The position numbers and the translations under genes are program-made. DNA of 64,000 bases from Polyangiaceae bacterium (GTDB taxonomy: Bacteria; Myxococcota_A; Polyangia; Polyangiales; Polyangiaceae), in NCBI GenBank assembly GCA_025936045.1, contig JAICUB010000030.1, positions 17,201 to 81,200 on the forward strand, written 5' to 3'. The notes below the pieces were generated by a model. The model was not told where the DNA came from, searched no databases, and worked only from the letters and a program-made list of their open reading frames with translations. Below are positions 28,364-36,636 of this stretch, piece by piece. The first letter of the stretch is position 1. The number at the start of each line of letters is the position of its first letter.

Positions 28364-29356
28364 GTGAAGCGAGCGCGGTGGAAGAGTGTGTGCCTCGTGC
28401 TTTCTATGTCTGCCGTCGCGTCGCACGCCTTCGGGCAGGACAACAAGGCGGCAGCGGAGGCGCTGTTCGACGAAGCGAAGAAGCTCATGGCCGCCAAGCG
28501 GTACGCGGAAGCCTGCCCCAAATTCGCGGACAGCGAGCGGCTCGACCCCGGCGTGGGTACGCTTCTGAACCTCGGCCTTTGCTACAAGCAGAACGGCCAG
28601 ACGGCGAGCGCGTGGTCGTCCTACCGTGAAGCGGCGTCGCAGGCCCGCTCCGAAGGCCAAGCGGATCGCGAGGATCTCGCCCGTCAAGAGGCCGCCGCGC
28701 TCGAGCCGCAGCTCACGAAGCTCGTGATCGAAGTGCCGAAGGAAACGGCGGCCATCAACGGCCTCGAGATCCGGCGCGACGGTGAGATGGTGCCGCCCGG
28801 GCTCTGGGGTGTGCCGGCGCCGGTGGATCCCGGGATGCGCACGCTCGACGTCGCGGCACCGAACAAGAAGCCGCTGCACCTCGAGACGAAGACGGAAGGC
28901 GCGGGCGCGACGGCCAAGGTGGTGATCCCGACGCTCGAGGACGCCCCGCCCCCGCCGCCACCCGCCACGGTGACGACGAATGACACCGTCACGCCGCCCG
29001 CCGACCAGGGCGTAAAATCCGACGTCCACCCAGGACGCACGCAGCGCATCGTCGGTTTCGTCGTGGGCGGCGCCGGCGCGCTCACGGTTGCGACGGGCAC
29101 CTGGTTCACGCTGCTCTCCGTCGCGCAGAACAAGGCCGCCCAGAACACGAACAATCCGACCAAGAAAGCCAACTTCAAGAGCGATGCGGACAACAGCCGT
29201 ACCATCGGCTTCGTCGGCATCGGGGTCGGGGCCGCCGTGCTCATCGGTGGCATCGTGATCATCGTCACGGCGCCGAGCGGCGCGAAAACGGCGCTCAGCG
29301 TCACGCCGGAGCTCGCAGCGAACGGCGGCGGGTTCCACCTGAGCGGCACCTTCTGA
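28364..29356 (+). CDS. TPR/PEGA-type envelope protein next to kinase
   Basis: A 330-residue protein typical of myxobacterial kinase loci. A signal peptide (ending SHAFGQ) is followed by TPR-like helices (AEALFDEAKKLMAAKRYAEACPKFADSERLDPG and LLNLGLCYKQNGQTASAWSSYREA), then a beta-rich PEGA-like region (about 120-190), a Pro-rich linker, and two hydrophobic segments (about 226-245 and 283-306) spanning or anchoring in a membrane. GTG start preceded by aaggag 7 nt upstream. No enzyme motif. Its job is unknown; co-occurrence with the kinase suggests a shared envelope process. Confidence 0.8.
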   Translation: MKRARWKSVCLVLSMSAVASHAFGQDNKAAAEALFDEAKKLMAAKRYAEACPKFADSERLDPGVGTLLNLGLCYKQNGQTASAWSSYREAASQARSEGQADREDLARQEAAALEPQLTKLVIEVPKETAAINGLEIRRDGEMVPPGLWGVPAPVDPGMRTLDVAAPNKKPLHLETKTEGAGATAKVVIPTLEDAPPPPPPATVTTNDTVTPPADQGVKSDVHPGRTQRIVGFVVGGAGALTVATGTWFTLLSVAQNKAAQNTNNPTKKANFKSDADNSRTIGFVGIGVGAAVLIGGIVIIVTAPSGAKTALSVTPELAANGGGFHLSGTF

Positions 29357-29652
29357 AGCGGCCGCGCCGCGGCGCTTTCCCTCTGCGCTCCGCGTGCACG
29401 GCGCTCGAACTCGCCGCGAGCTCGCGCGGGAACGGCATCCGTTGACGCGTGGGAACGGCCGCTCGCCGCGTTCGCGCGCGCGGGCTGCGGAGCGCGCGGA
29501 GCCGTGAAGCCCGAGGCCTTCGCGGTTCGACTTGTTCGCCCGCGACATTCAGGGCAGAGTTCGGGAAGGATTCACGGGCCGCGCGCAACGCGGGCCGATC
29601 GGCTGCGGGCTCGAAACCCCGCTGCCGGATCCCAGAGGAAGGACAGCAGGCT

Positions 29653-31359
29653 TTGGACCCTCGGAACGAAGGCGGAGCTTTCGACGCCGTCGAGCGGGAG
29701 CTCGCCGTATTGCGGCGCCGCGTCGCCGAGCTCGAGGGCAAGCTCACTCAACTCGGGGACGCCGAAGCACAGGTGCTCGGCGCGCGAGCCCAGGCCCAGG
29801 CGCTTCTCGACAACATCCCGCACATGGCGTGGATGAAGGACACGGAGGGGGTTTTTCTCGCCGTGAACGAGGCGTTTGCTCGCGCCTGCGGCCGTGCGAA
29901 AGGCGCCATCCTCGGCAAAACCGACCGGGACGTCTGGCCGCTCGAGCACGCCGAACGCTACATGCTGGATGATCTGCGCGTGATCGCGAGCGGGGAGAAG
30001 TTCTTCGTGGAAGAGCCGATCGCCGAAGGCGGCGATACCAAATGGTTCGAGACGTTCAAGACGCCGATCAACGACGCGCGCGGGGTCGTGATCGGCACGG
30101 TGGGCCTCGCGCGCGACATCACCGACAAGAAGCGGGTCGAGGAGCAGCGCCGGCTGCTCGAGCGCCGCATGCAGGAGACCCAAAAGCTCGAGAGCCTCGG
30201 CGTCCTCGCGGGCGGCATCGCGCACGACTTCAACAACCTCCTCGTCGGCGTGCTCGCGAACGCCGAGCTCGCGTTGAACGCCGCGCGCCAAGCCCACGCC
30301 GACCCGGTCATCTGCGAGCGGCTGAGCGACGTGCAGACGGCAACGACGCACGCCGCGGAGCTGACCAACCAAATGCTCGCCTATTCCGGCCGCGGACACT
30401 TCGACGTCCGCCCGATCTCGCTGCCGGAGGTGTTGCGTGAAATGGGCCACCTGCTCGCCGCGTCGATCTCGAAGAAAGCGCGCGTGCGTTACGAGCTCGC
30501 CCCTAGTCTGCCCGCCGTCCTCGCCGACATCGCGCAGATGCGGCAGGTTATCATGAACCTCATCATCAACGCGTCCGAAGCGCTCGAGGATCGCGCGGCC
30601 GGGATTTGCGTGCGCACGGGCAGCGCAGAGGTCGACGGTGAGGTTTCGGACCTATGCGGCCCGACGCCGCTCCCGCCCGGCCGCTACGTCTTTTTGGAGG
30701 TGGAAGACGAAGGTTCGGGCATGAGCGAGGAGACGCGCGCGCGGCTCTTCGAGCCCTTCTTCACTACCAAGTTCACCGGCCGCGGCCTCGGGCTTTCAGC
30801 GGTGCAGGGCATCGTGCGCGGGCACGGCGGCGGCATCGTGCTCCGGACCGCGCTCGGCCGCGGCACGACGATGCGCGTGCTCCTACCTTGCTCGGCAGAG
30901 CCCGCCACGAACCTCACGCGCCGCGGCGTGAAGCTCGCGTCCGAATGGAAGGCGAGCGGTGTCGTCCTCTTGGTCGACGACGACGCGCGCGTCCGCACGG
31001 TGACCGAGCTTTTGTTGCGCGACATCGGCTTCGACGTGATGGCGAGCGCGACCGGACGCGACGCCGTCCGTGAGTTCGAGCGACGCGCGGCGGAGGTGCG
31101 CCTCGTCGTGCTCGACGTGACCATGCCCGACCTCGGCGGCGATCAGGTCCTTGGCGAGCTGCGGCGCCGCCGCCCGGACATTCCGGTCTTGCTCTGCAGC
31201 GGCTACAGCCAAGACGAAATGCGGGATCGCTTCAGTCCCGAGGATTTGGCGATGTTCCTGCAGAAACCGTACGCCTTCGACGTGTTCCGCGCGCGCCTCC
31301 GCGAGCTCTGCGAACGCGAGCCCCGTGCGGCCACGCACATCCACCCGCGAGGCGGGTGA
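29653..31359 (+). CDS. PAS sensor hybrid histidine kinase with receiver
   Basis: A 568-residue soluble hybrid kinase if read from the TTG at 29653, which has an aggaagg ribosome-binding site about 10 nt upstream; a frame open further upstream encodes only Arg/Ala-rich sequence. Order: coiled coil (about 10-45), PAS domain (about 48-158, DNIPHMAWMKDTEGVFLAVN), H191 in GGIAHDFNNLLVGV, N-box NLIINASEAL, G1 DEGSGM, FEPFFTTKFTGRGLGLSAV, and a C-terminal receiver (about 435-555) with VVLLVDDD, phospho-Asp in VVLDVTMPD and Lys in LQKPYAF. No membrane helix, so it senses a cytoplasmic signal. The stop lies 4 bp before a shared terminator. Confidence 0.9.
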   Translation: MDPRNEGGAFDAVERELAVLRRRVAELEGKLTQLGDAEAQVLGARAQAQALLDNIPHMAWMKDTEGVFLAVNEAFARACGRAKGAILGKTDRDVWPLEHAERYMLDDLRVIASGEKFFVEEPIAEGGDTKWFETFKTPINDARGVVIGTVGLARDITDKKRVEEQRRLLERRMQETQKLESLGVLAGGIAHDFNNLLVGVLANAELALNAARQAHADPVICERLSDVQTATTHAAELTNQMLAYSGRGHFDVRPISLPEVLREMGHLLAASISKKARVRYELAPSLPAVLADIAQMRQVIMNLIINASEALEDRAAGICVRTGSAEVDGEVSDLCGPTPLPPGRYVFLEVEDEGSGMSEETRARLFEPFFTTKFTGRGLGLSAVQGIVRGHGGGIVLRTALGRGTTMRVLLPCSAEPATNLTRRGVKLASEWKASGVVLLVDDDARVRTVTELLLRDIGFDVMASATGRDAVREFERRAAEVRLVVLDVTMPDLGGDQVLGELRRRRPDIPVLLCSGYSQDEMRDRFSPEDLAMFLQKPYAFDVFRARLRELCEREPRAATHIHPRGG

Positions 31360-31362
31360 GGG

Positions 31363-31385
31363 CGAAAATAGCGAAGCTATTTTCG
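31363..31385. terminator. Bidirectional intrinsic terminator
   Basis: A perfect 10-bp stem (31363-31372 with 31376-31385, arms cgaaaatagc/gctattttcg) around a gaa loop, between the hybrid-kinase stop (31359) and the stop of the converging lipoprotein (31395). The A4 and T4 runs in the arms give U-rich RNA in both directions. Confidence 0.7.
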
Positions 31386-31394
31386 AGCGACGGC

Positions 31395-34300
31395 CTAGTG
31401 CGGCTCGTTCTTGCACATGAGCGCGGGACCTTCGACGACGTTGTTCGCGTCGTTGCACTCTTGAATCACGTCGTCCGGGTCCGCAACCACCCAGATGGTC
31501 ACGTCGCGCGTCAAGCTGCCGACGTCGATCGTCACCGACGCGCTCGCGCCCGCGGCCACCGAGTCGAGCGTCGCCTCGCCGAGGAGCATGCCGCCCGCGG
31601 CCGGATCGCCGGCGTAGATGCGTACGACCACGTTCGTCGCGGCCTGTGCGCCCTCGTTCGACACCGTCACCGACACCATGCCCGAGCACTTCGCGTCGTC
31701 GACGGCCGGCACGAGGTCGGCGAGCGCCTCGCCCGGGTTCACGTCGTGCGTGAGCTCGTTGTTGTCTTCGCGGCACTCGCGCTCGCTGCCGTCCGGCGCA
31801 TTGTTACCCCCGTCGATCGTCACGCGCACGCTGTCGGGTAGCGCACTGTCGTGCGGCGCGGCGTTGTTGCCGACGTCGTACTCCACGCTGACGAGCGTGG
31901 AGGCGCCCGGCTCGAGGCTCTTGTCGAGGACGACCACGATCGGATTGCCCATGCCGTCCTCGAGCGGCTCCTCGGCGCCGCCCCAGCTGCCGTAGAACGC
32001 GACCGCGACGCCCGGACCGACGCGCAGATCACCCGCGTTCTTGACCACGACGGTGATCTCGATCTTCTCGGACAGGACGCCGCACATCGCGTCCGGAGAG
32101 GAGATTTGAATCGCCGTGAGGGTGAGGTCGGGCGCCACGCCGTAGTTGCGCGGCTGTGAGCGATACGTGTTGTAAACGCGATCGTTGAGGCGCTTCCAGC
32201 TCTCGGGTTCATGGAGTGGAACGGCCCCGCTCTCGAGCACGTTCGTCACGTGATAAGCGTGCTCGTTCCAGATCCGGCGCGCCGCCACCCAGCTGTCCGT
32301 CGGGTCGCCGAGCACGGTGATGCCGGTCGGGAGCGAGTCTTTCGCGACGGTCCCCGTGGGCCATTGATTCAAGGTCGCGCCCTGCCAATTCATGGGTGTC
32401 GAGCTGCCCTCGTCGCATTGCGCGAAGGCGTTGTTCTGCACGAACACGATCTCCGCGTTGCCGTCGTTGTCGACGTCGGCCACGACCGGATTTTCGAGCA
32501 CGGTGCGGCTCACCGACGGATAGGCGAGATACACGGTGCCGGTCGAGCCGTCGTAGATACGGAAGTAACACTCGTCGCCGTAGGCCACCTCGGCCGCGCC
32601 GTCGCCGTTGAAGTCGAAGACGCTCGAGGAGGTCACGCGGCTCGAGTCGTCTTCGGTCACGCGCTTCCACCCGTTGTGGAGGCAGACGCATTGGCCCGAG
32701 ATCTCGTTGCAAGTGGTGCCCGACAGCGTGCAATCCGCGTCCTGCTTGCAGGCGCCTCCCGCCGTGCGCGGCGGATTCGTTTGCGGAGGCGGATTGCGCT
32801 CGTCGAGCACGGTGTCCCACGCGGGGCAGTTCGTCGTGTCGGGCGCCTGCAGGTCGATTACCCTGTAGTAGTTCGCGAGCGCCGTCGCGATTTCAGGAAA
32901 ACCGTCCCCGTCGAAGTCGTCGACGTTGGGCGCGCCTCCCGAATCCCCTCCGCCGAGATCCTGATCCATGAGGAGGGTGCCGCTCGCCCCGTCGAGAATC
33001 ACCAGGTGACCGTTCGAAATCAAGACGACTTCGGGCTTGCCGTCGAGCGGCGTAGCCGGGCCCGGCGGATGCGCGGCGCAGTCGGCCGTCGAGGTGCACG
33101 CGCCGAGCACGTCGGCGACGGCGCAGAGCCCGTCTTGCTGCTGCGCGCCGAGCTTCGAACGCGCGTCCCACACCGTGTCGAGCGGACACGGCGTCGTCAC
33201 GTCGCCGCAGCCGGCCGGCGGTGACGCGGGCAATTTGTAGAGCGTGGGACCCGCGGCGATCTCGAGCCCTGCGTCGGGCGTGAGATCCGCGACGCAGACG
33301 GTCGGCCCGTAGATGAAGGCACCGCCGCCCATGCCCTGATTCTGCGAGCCGCGCGCCCCCGCGCTCGCCTCGTAAATCTTGTCGATGGCGAAGGCGCCTC
33401 CAGCGTCCTTTTTCAGCGAAATCACGCGATTGCCCAGAATGATTTCGGGCATGCCCTTGAAATCGACGTTGGCGATGGCCGGCGACGGGGCCACGTATTC
33501 GACGGGCATCGCCGTCGTGCCCGCCGGCTCGAAGACGTCGTCCGGACTCGTGAACAGAACCTCACCGCGATTGCTCAAGATCTGAAAGCCCTTGGTCTCG
33601 AGCGGAACGATGATTTCTGGAAAGCCGTCCCCGTCGAGATCGCCCGCGGCGAGCGCCCCGGACGGGCGCGCGAGGCCTCCCGTGTCGTTCTTACCGGCGT
33701 CGCTGCAGTCCGTGACCACGTCGGCGCCTTCGCTCCAATACGCGCCGTTAGCGTCCGCGTAGGACTGCGCGGGCGTCGCCGGTCGCGCGGGGCCGCCGCA
33801 GAGCGCGAAGAGGTCTTGCCCCTTGTTCGGACCACCGCCGTGCACGGCCCGTACGATGCCGTCCGTGTCGCGGTTGACCGCCGTGTGCGTGATGAAGAGG
33901 ATTTCCGGAAAATCACGCTCGTCGGCGCGGCCGTCTCCGTTGTCGTCGTCCAGGTTGATGACGAGCGGCGGCGATACGACCTGCGACGACCACGGGAATG
34001 CCTTCCCCATCGCCCAGTCCAGCTGGTCGGTCGTGGCGTACGAGTGCTTGGTGCCGTCGCCCCAGCGAAACTCGACTTGCGGCAGCACCTGGGTGAACGG
34101 CGTGGCCGGTAGCGTGCAGGTGGGTGCCACGCCGGTCCCGGCGCACGACCCGGCCTCGCACGTCATGAACGCAGGGCAGTCCCAATCGTCCTCGCACGTA
34201 CAGGCGCCGGCGCCCGCCATGTCCGCCGCACACTCACTCATGAAGTAGCCGCCGCTGCCGCACGCGATGGGGTCACCGGGGGCGCCGTTCGAGGCGCAGA

Positions 34301-34832
34301 CGCGAATGGTATCGTCGCTGCCGCAAGTGCGCGTGTCGGGCGTGCAGTCGTCCGCGACGCACTCGCCGCTCGCCGTGTCGCAATGGAGCGCTTCGTCACA
34401 AGCTGCATCCGAGGTGCACTTGTCGACGCAGACGTGCCCGCCGCCCTCCGCCGATTGGCATAGTTGCGTGGCGCCGCAGGCGAGCTCGTCGCACGTCTTG
34501 TCGACGCAGCTCGCGCTGCCGTCTTGCGCTTCGCAGCGCTGGCCGATGCCGCAGTCCTTGCTCTTGCAGGGGTCCTCCGAGGGGGTGCCGGCCGAACCGC
34601 CGGTATCCGTGCCGCCGCTGCCCGCGACCACGATGCTTCCGCCGCTGCCGACGCGGGCCCCGGTGCCGCCAGTAGCGCCGGTATCACCGCCCGTGCCGCC
34701 CACGCTGGTGCCGCCGCCCGTATCGGGCGTGAGACTACCTTCGTCGCCGTTGTCGCTTTTGCCGCTGCCGCACGCCGCGATCAGCGCCGAAGCGACGACG
34801 AATCCAAAACCCCGACAGCACCCAGTGCGCAT
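31395..34832 (-). CDS. Large Cys-rich lipoprotein with FG-GAP/VCBS and CARDB domains
   Basis: A 1145-residue surface lipoprotein. The ATG chosen opens the signal peptide MRTGCCRGFGFVVASALIAAC (lipidated Cys21); an upstream start would put 16 hydrophilic residues before it. Then a Gly/Thr-rich linker, a Cys-rich EGF-like/Dickkopf-like zone (about 65-240), FG-GAP/VCBS-like beta-propeller repeats with calcium-type Asp motifs (DDDNGDGRADERDFPEI, GDLDGDGFPEI, DFDGDGFPEIA, DFNGDGAAEVAY, DVDNDGNAEIVF) at about 270-820, and two CARDB/Ig-like domains (about 880-1140). Probably a large adhesin-type protein. The last residues are KNEPH. Confidence 0.87.
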   Translation of the reverse strand: MRTGCCRGFGFVVASALIAACGSGKSDNGDEGSLTPDTGGGTSVGGTGGDTGATGGTGARVGSGGSIVVAGSGGTDTGGSAGTPSEDPCKSKDCGIGQRCEAQDGSASCVDKTCDELACGATQLCQSAEGGGHVCVDKCTSDAACDEALHCDTASGECVADDCTPDTRTCGSDDTIRVCASNGAPGDPIACGSGGYFMSECAADMAGAGACTCEDDWDCPAFMTCEAGSCAGTGVAPTCTLPATPFTQVLPQVEFRWGDGTKHSYATTDQLDWAMGKAFPWSSQVVSPPLVINLDDDNGDGRADERDFPEILFITHTAVNRDTDGIVRAVHGGGPNKGQDLFALCGGPARPATPAQSYADANGAYWSEGADVVTDCSDAGKNDTGGLARPSGALAAGDLDGDGFPEIIVPLETKGFQILSNRGEVLFTSPDDVFEPAGTTAMPVEYVAPSPAIANVDFKGMPEIILGNRVISLKKDAGGAFAIDKIYEASAGARGSQNQGMGGGAFIYGPTVCVADLTPDAGLEIAAGPTLYKLPASPPAGCGDVTTPCPLDTVWDARSKLGAQQQDGLCAVADVLGACTSTADCAAHPPGPATPLDGKPEVVLISNGHLVILDGASGTLLMDQDLGGGDSGGAPNVDDFDGDGFPEIATALANYYRVIDLQAPDTTNCPAWDTVLDERNPPPQTNPPRTAGGACKQDADCTLSGTTCNEISGQCVCLHNGWKRVTEDDSSRVTSSSVFDFNGDGAAEVAYGDECYFRIYDGSTGTVYLAYPSVSRTVLENPVVADVDNDGNAEIVFVQNNAFAQCDEGSSTPMNWQGATLNQWPTGTVAKDSLPTGITVLGDPTDSWVAARRIWNEHAYHVTNVLESGAVPLHEPESWKRLNDRVYNTYRSQPRNYGVAPDLTLTAIQISSPDAMCGVLSEKIEITVVVKNAGDLRVGPGVAVAFYGSWGGAEEPLEDGMGNPIVVVLDKSLEPGASTLVSVEYDVGNNAAPHDSALPDSVRVTIDGGNNAPDGSERECREDNNELTHDVNPGEALADLVPAVDDAKCSGMVSVTVSNEGAQAATNVVVRIYAGDPAAGGMLLGEATLDSVAAGASASVTIDVGSLTRDVTIWVVADPDDVIQECNDANNVVEGPALMCKNEPH

Positions 34833-35216
34833 CGCAAGGATTGTAACCGATCGGTGGTAATCCGCTTCAGCCGACCGCACATGAAGAACGAGCGACTCTC
34901 TCTCTCGTCATTCATGTTCGTGCTCTCATCGCCGCGCGTCGTGAGCGGCCACTTTTGCCAATGGCACTTCCGCGCTCGTGCGCATTTTCGCGTGCGACAT
35001 GAACAACCGTTGAGACGACTGCCAACGAAGTAGACGAGCGCCCCTATTCCGCCTCGCCGTCGCACCATCCGATTGGGCGCGGGCGGCGCCACTTTCGGCT
35101 CCGCCCGGAGCGCCAGCCTCTCCCTTCGATAATGTAGCATTTCTACACTATATGCTTAAATCTTGTAGCTTGAATTGTTTGTCGAGCCGGCCCAGTTTGT
35201 CGGGAAAGGACCTGCG
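34833..35216. other. Intergenic region between divergent genes
   Basis: The 384-bp gap holds no convincing gene. Most of it is of normal GC. Its last 90 bp is markedly AT-rich (35125-35175) and contains a small dyad and a TATATGCT-like -10 box, so it is the likely promoter of the methyltransferase gene. Confidence 0.5.
35133..35147. promoter_or_regulatory. Small dyad in AT-rich promoter region
   Basis: tgtag and ctaca are separated by 5 nt about 70 bp upstream of the methyltransferase start; a related tgtagc recurs at about 35164. It may be an operator. Only 5 bp per arm, so weak. Confidence 0.3.
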
Positions 35217-36023
35217 ATGAATCTGCCGCCCCCGAACGCTGAAACCGAAACCAGTCGAGAATGGAATGCGAAGCGTTACGCTTCCGAAGCGCGCTTCGTG
35301 ATCGACGGCGGCGCGCCGCTCTTGGATTTGCTCGCCGCGCGACCGGGCGAACGGGTGCTCGACCTCGGCTCGGGCACGGGAGCGCTCACCCGCGCCATCG
35401 CCGATGCGGGCGCACGCGTGGTCGGTCTCGACGCCTCCCCCGCCATGCTCGCCGAAGCGCGCGCCGCCCATCCGGATCTCGACTTTCGCCTGGGCCGCGG
35501 TGAGACGCTGGCTTTCGAGCACGAGTTCGACGCCGTCTTCTCGAACGCCACGTTGCACTGGATCCACGACGCCGCCGCGGTCGTGAGCGGCGTCCGGCGC
35601 GCGCTCGTGCCGGGCGGGCGTTTCGTCGCCGAGTTCGGTGGGCACGGCAACGTGGCGACCGTCACGGCGGCCGTGAATCACGCGCTCGACACGCTCGCGC
35701 TGCCGGGCGTCACGCGGCCGTTTTCCCCGTGGTATTTCCCGCGGCTCGGCGCCTACGCGAGCCTGCTGGAAGCGCACGGCTTCGACGTCCGGAGCGCGTG
35801 GTCCTTCCCGCGGCCGAGCGCCATGCCCGATCGCGACGGCAAGAGCGGCATCGCCGCGTGGCTCGCGATTTTCGCGCGCGAGCTCATGGCAGAGCTCCCC
35901 GCAGCCGCCCACGGCTCCTTCACGCGGCTCGTCGAGGATCACGCGCGCGGCGCGCTGTTTCGCGACGGGACCTGGTGGATCGACTACGTGCGACTGCGCG
36001 TGGTAGCGACGCCAGCGCTCTGA
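35217..36023 (+). CDS. Class I SAM-dependent methyltransferase
   Basis: A 268-residue methyltransferase of the UbiE/trans-aconitate type. EWNAKRYASEARFVIDGGAPLLDLL precedes the SAM site VLDLGSGTGALTRAIADAGARVVGLDASPAML; FDAVFSNATLHWIHD is motif post-I and LVPGGRFVAEFGG motif III. The ATG at 35217 has an aaagga ribosome-binding site 6 nt upstream, better than a TTG start 42 bp earlier. Substrate unknown; it stands alone and its 3' neighbour converges. Confidence 0.88.
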   Translation: MNLPPPNAETETSREWNAKRYASEARFVIDGGAPLLDLLAARPGERVLDLGSGTGALTRAIADAGARVVGLDASPAMLAEARAAHPDLDFRLGRGETLAFEHEFDAVFSNATLHWIHDAAAVVSGVRRALVPGGRFVAEFGGHGNVATVTAAVNHALDTLALPGVTRPFSPWYFPRLGAYASLLEAHGFDVRSAWSFPRPSAMPDRDGKSGIAAWLAIFARELMAELPAAAHGSFTRLVEDHARGALFRDGTWWIDYVRLRVVATPAL

Positions 36024-36059
36024 ACGCGCGCGGCGTCGAGCCGCAGCCACGTGCCCGCG

Positions 36060-36614
36060 TCAGTGCACGTGCTCCTCCCACCAGACGAGCAGCGCCACGA
36101 TCGCCTGCACCAAGTATGCGGCGCGGACACCACGTGCCGTCATCGCGGGCGCTTCGTCGGCGAACGAAACGCTGCGAAAGAGACCGCCGAGCTTACGCTC
36201 GAGCGGCACGGCGAGTCCGAGCGTCGCGAAGTAAGAGACCCAGCTGCTCACGAGCGCCAGCGTGTTGAGCGAGCGCTCGAGCGTCACGCGCCAGCCGCCG
36301 AGGAGCGCGAGCGCGACGAGCCCGGCCTTGCTCGTGCCGTTGCTCAGGAGATAGGAGCCGAGGAGCCCCGCCGTCGCCGCTCCGAGCGGCACGACGACGC
36401 CCGCAACCACGGCCGTCGCGGCGCGCCCGAGCAGGATGCCCTTGAGCCGCGTCCAACGCTCGCCGCGCGGCACACCGCGCCGAACGACCAGCCACGTCGC
36501 GAGCACACCTGGCAAGAAGCCGGCGCCGAACGCCGTGAACGAGACGAGCACGTAAAACGGGCCGCCGGTCATGTCGAGCCCGTCCGAGTACGACCCGAGC
36601 GCAACGCCGGGCAA
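36060..36614 (-). CDS. Small multi-pass membrane protein at end of nitrate operon
   Basis: Unrecognised, up to 184 residues; a second ATG at 36572 is also possible. Four hydrophobic stretches: about 20-42 (FYVLVSFTAFGAGFLPGVLATWLV), 65-95, 100-135 and 160-178. The centre has a Gly-rich helix (ATAVVAGVVVPLGAATAGLLG). It begins 22 bp after the nitrate-reductase stop on the same strand, so it is probably the last gene of the nir/nas operon. It lacks NarK or FocA/NirC signatures and is too short to be a known nitrate transporter. Role unknown. Confidence 0.65.
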   Translation of the reverse strand: MPGVALGSYSDGLDMTGGPFYVLVSFTAFGAGFLPGVLATWLVVRRGVPRGERWTRLKGILLGRAATAVVAGVVVPLGAATAGLLGSYLLSNGTSKAGLVALALLGGWRVTLERSLNTLALVSSWVSYFATLGLAVPLERKLGGLFRSVSFADEAPAMTARGVRAAYLVQAIVALLVWWEEHVH

Positions 36615-36636
36615 GCTATTTCTTCGAGAGACGGCG

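Noticed and set aside
29449..29652. N-terminal extension of the hybrid histidine kinase
   Set aside because: About 68 codons of Arg/Ala-rich sequence before a TTG that has a ribosome-binding site directly upstream and starts the coiled coil.
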